The notes under the pieces are model-generated. The model searched no databases. It was not told the DNA's origin and saw nothing but the letters and a program-made list of their open reading frames with translations. From positions 1 through 7,364 of the forward strand of contig CALURE010000077.1 of NCBI GenBank assembly GCA_944323095.1: DNA of 7,364 bases, written 5' to 3'. Source of the DNA: Candidatus Gastranaerophilales bacterium. Lineage in GTDB: Bacteria; Cyanobacteriota; Vampirovibrionia; Gastranaerophilales; Gastranaerophilaceae. Position numbers and translations under genes: made by a program. Shown piece by piece: positions 5,818 through 7,364 of this stretch; within the stretch, counting starts at the first letter, position 1, and each line of letters begins with the position of its first letter.

Positions 5818-5870
5818 TTAAATATTCTCAACTCTGTATAATTTCTTTTTCATATTATAATAATTATATA
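5818..5870. promoter_or_regulatory. Divergent promoter region between the gtr-like cassette and the histidine kinase
   Basis: This 53-base A/T-rich spacer must hold the promoters for both directions unless transcription enters from elsewhere. Plus-strand TATAAT occurs at 5837-5842 (preceded by TG) and 5856-5861, for the kinase. Minus-strand TATAAT occurs at 5859-5854 and 5868-5863, for the cassette. No clear TTGACA-like -35 boxes are visible, and with this base composition some matches will be accidental. No operator palindrome or riboswitch was recognised. Confidence 0.35.
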
Positions 5871-7025
5871 ATGAATAAAAAAATAATATATAATTTCATA
5901 AAAAAAATAAACACCACAAAAAAAAGAAGCGAATTAGTAAATATTTTAAATGAACAAATTATGGAGATTACAAATGCTGCAGCATGCTGGAGCGGACTTG
6001 TTAATCTTGCGACAAACCAGATTGATATAAAAAAACAAATAATAAACGAAAATCTTAAAAAGAATAAACAACTTGCAGCAGATTTAAAAAAAATCAAACA
6101 AACACTTCTTGATTTTTATAACGGCTTTGAAATAGAAGATTTAAACGATTTTATTTTATTTGCATCGAAAAAAAATAAAATTATTAAACCACTCTCATAC
6201 AAAAACAATATTGCCGGTTATATTATAATAATCAGCGAAAATCCAAACTTTAACAAAAAATTCATTAATCTTATAAATCTGTTAATTGAATATGTAAATA
6301 CAAAATTAGAAATCATTTCTCTCTATGATGAAAGGAAAAAAAGCATTAAAGAAAGAACAGAATTTCTTGCAAGTGTTTCTCATGAATTCAAAACCCCTCT
6401 GAATTCAATAATAGGTTTTTCCGATCTTTTATCGGAAAAATTTCGGGGAACGGAAAATGAAAAATATTTAAATAACATTTCACAGAGTTCAATATATTTA
6501 ATGAGCCTTATACAGAATGTTCTGGACTATTCAAGAAGCGAATATAAACCAATAGAACTTAAAAAAGAAAAAATCCGAACAAAAAAAGTTATAAACGATA
6601 TTATATGGAGCTTTAATGAAATGCGGAAAGAAAAAAATATTGATATTAATTACACCCTTTCCGATGTAATCATTAATGCTGATTTAATTAGATTTAAACA
6701 GCTCGTTTATAATTTAATTTCAAACGCTTTGAAATTCAGCAAAGAAAACAGCTCTATTTCAATACTGACATACGTCAGCAGAAAACAGGAATTTATATTT
6801 GAAATTAAAGACACAGGCGATGGAATAAGCAAAAGAGATTTAACTAAAATATTCACATTTTTTACCCAGGTAAACCGCAACCAGCTTAAAAGACAGCAAG
6901 GTTCGGGAGTCGGCCTTGCTCTCTGCCGCAAAATCTTACAGGCACACGGCGGCGACATCTATGCCAAATCTAAACTCCATTATGGAAGCACTTTCTGGTT
7001 TAGAATTCCGGTAAAAACATCTTGA
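5871..7025 (+). CDS. Soluble sensor histidine kinase with GAF-like N-terminal region
   Basis: This 384-residue kinase has no signal peptide or membrane helix, so it should sense a cytoplasmic signal. Residues about 15-155 show the helix-strand pattern of a degenerate GAF domain, with a short strand NNIAGYIIII (112-121) and a closing helix ending in LYDERKK. The HisKA dimerisation domain carries the phospho-accepting His171 in ASVSHEFKTPLNSIIGFSD. The ATP-binding domain has the N box LVYNLISNALKFS (278-290), G1 DTGDGIS (314-320), F box FTFFTQV (328-334) and G2 GSGVGLAL (344-351), so it looks catalytically complete. No receiver domain or response-regulator gene lies in the window, so it is an orphan here. 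There is no Shine-Dalgarno sequence before the ATG at 5871, but no better start exists before the GAF-like region. The first 60 bases hold A7, A8 and A8 runs. It converges on the transporter gene, the two stops being one base apart. Confidence 0.93.
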   Translation: MNKKIIYNFIKKINTTKKRSELVNILNEQIMEITNAAACWSGLVNLATNQIDIKKQIINENLKKNKQLAADLKKIKQTLLDFYNGFEIEDLNDFILFASKKNKIIKPLSYKNNIAGYIIIISENPNFNKKFINLINLLIEYVNTKLEIISLYDERKKSIKERTEFLASVSHEFKTPLNSIIGFSDLLSEKFRGTENEKYLNNISQSSIYLMSLIQNVLDYSRSEYKPIELKKEKIRTKKVINDIIWSFNEMRKEKNIDINYTLSDVIINADLIRFKQLVYNLISNALKFSKENSSISILTYVSRKQEFIFEIKDTGDGISKRDLTKIFTFFTQVNRNQLKRQQGSGVGLALCRKILQAHGGDIYAKSKLHYGSTFWFRIPVKTS

Positions 7026-7041
7026 GCTATAGATGTTTTTT
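7013..7041. terminator. Bidirectional intrinsic terminator between the kinase and transporter genes
   Basis: AAAAACATCT (7013-7022) pairs perfectly with AGATGTTTTT (7031-7040), a 10-bp stem around an 8-base loop. The loop contains the kinase stop (7023-7025) and touches the transporter stop (7027-7029). On the plus strand the stem runs into TTTTTT at 7036-7041; on the minus strand it ends in TTTTT. The stem is A/T-rich, so strength is uncertain, but its position at two convergent 3' ends is what a shared terminator would show. Confidence 0.6.
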
Positions 7042-7364
7042 CTTGCGCTCATCAATCATTAAAACAGAACAGATAGCAATACAAATTAAAGCGGATAATA
7101 CCCAGAATACAATTGCACCGTTCCAGCCGAATTTATCTACCATAAATCCTGTTCCTGTCGATGATAATACAGCACCTATATAACCGAATGTTCCTGTGAA
7201 GCCTGTTGCAGCAGATGCAACTTTTTTTGAACTTGATTCAACAGCACACAACCCGCCTATCATCATCTGAGGACCGTATGTAAATGCCCCGAGAAGCCCT
7301 ATAAGTATAAAATCAAGCGTGCTTATGGTATTAAATTTCAATAATACCAGACAAATAACAACAC
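7027..7364 (-). CDS. Organophosphate:phosphate antiporter-family MFS transporter (GlpT/UhpT-like), C-terminal part
   Basis: This is the last 111 residues of a major facilitator transporter; the frame is open through the right edge, so the N-terminal three quarters lie outside, and the TTG at 7341 is internal. It shows about three membrane spans. The segment AFTYGPQMMIGGLCAVE resembles the GPQMLIG signature of the organophosphate:Pi antiporter (OPA) family, and it is followed by SSKKVASAATGFTGTFGYIGA and GTGFMVDKFGWNGA, also typical of that family. OPA members exchange phosphorylated sugars or glycerol-3-phosphate for inorganic phosphate across the inner membrane; which substrate applies here cannot be told from this fragment. 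The tail is short and basic (DERKKKHL). The gene ends in the shared terminator hairpin. Confidence 0.85.
   Translation of the reverse strand, partial: VVICLVLLKFNTISTLDFILIGLLGAFTYGPQMMIGGLCAVESSSKKVASAATGFTGTFGYIGAVLSSTGTGFMVDKFGWNGAIVFWVLSALICIAICSVLMIDERKKKHL

Noticed and set aside
1..7364. CRISPR array, tRNA or rRNA genes, transposase or integrase, phage genes.
   Set aside because: No spaced direct repeats, cloverleaf-like segments or matching protein motifs were seen on either strand.

Overview
The window is AT-rich bacterial DNA, densely packed, with no gap of more than about 60 bases between genes. It has no RNA gene, insertion sequence, integrase or CRISPR array that I can see. The truncated pseudopilin at the left edge (ending DGWEIKDDYPW, with two cysteine pairs), the strong A/T bias and the gene mix resemble gut Vampirovibrionia/Melainabacteria (Gastranaerophilales). 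That placement is inferred from remembered family resemblance and is not proven by any marker gene here; Elusimicrobiota-like or other gut lineages remain possible.

Layout. (1) 1-639, plus strand: the 3' part of a type IV pilin-like/type II secretion pseudopilin gene, whose 3' end overlaps the convergent nif3 gene by 13 bases. (2) 627-3060, minus strand, transcribed right to left: gmk (guanylate kinase), coaBC (coenzyme A biosynthesis) and a Nif3-family metal protein, joined by 7- and 8-base overlaps. coaBC is out of frame near its 3' end. The break lies at two tandem copies of a 16-bp G-rich repeat, and removing one copy restores the reading frame exactly. (3) 3108-5817, minus strand: a tightly overlapping three-gene cassette of a GtrA-type flippase, a GtrB-type polyprenyl-phosphate glycosyltransferase and a large DUF2142/GT-C-like membrane protein. 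This is the layout of the gtrA-gtrB-gtr(type) surface-glycan modification systems. The third gene carries an uninterrupted run of ten G near its 5' end, the hallmark of a slipped-strand phase-variable (contingency) gene. It is in frame (ON) here, and a change of one base either way truncates the product to about 75 or 88 residues. (4) 5871-7025, plus strand: a soluble orphan histidine kinase with an N-terminal GAF-like region, divergent from gtrA across a 53-base A/T-rich spacer. (5) 7027-7364, minus strand: the C-terminal end of an organophosphate:phosphate antiporter-type (GlpT/UhpT-like) transporter. A hairpin shared by both convergent 3' ends looks like a bidirectional terminator.

How it fits together. 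The gtr-like cassette would flip a polyprenyl-phosphate-linked sugar across the membrane and attach it to a surface polymer, with the last step apparently switchable through the G10 tract. The gmk-coaBC-nif3 run is housekeeping and may be partly co-transcribed with the cassette, because no terminator is visible between them; gmk also has a TATAAT box placed so close to its start that a leaderless transcript is possible. The two strongest leads are the G10 switch in the DUF2142 gene and the 16-bp repeat that sets the reading frame of coaBC.
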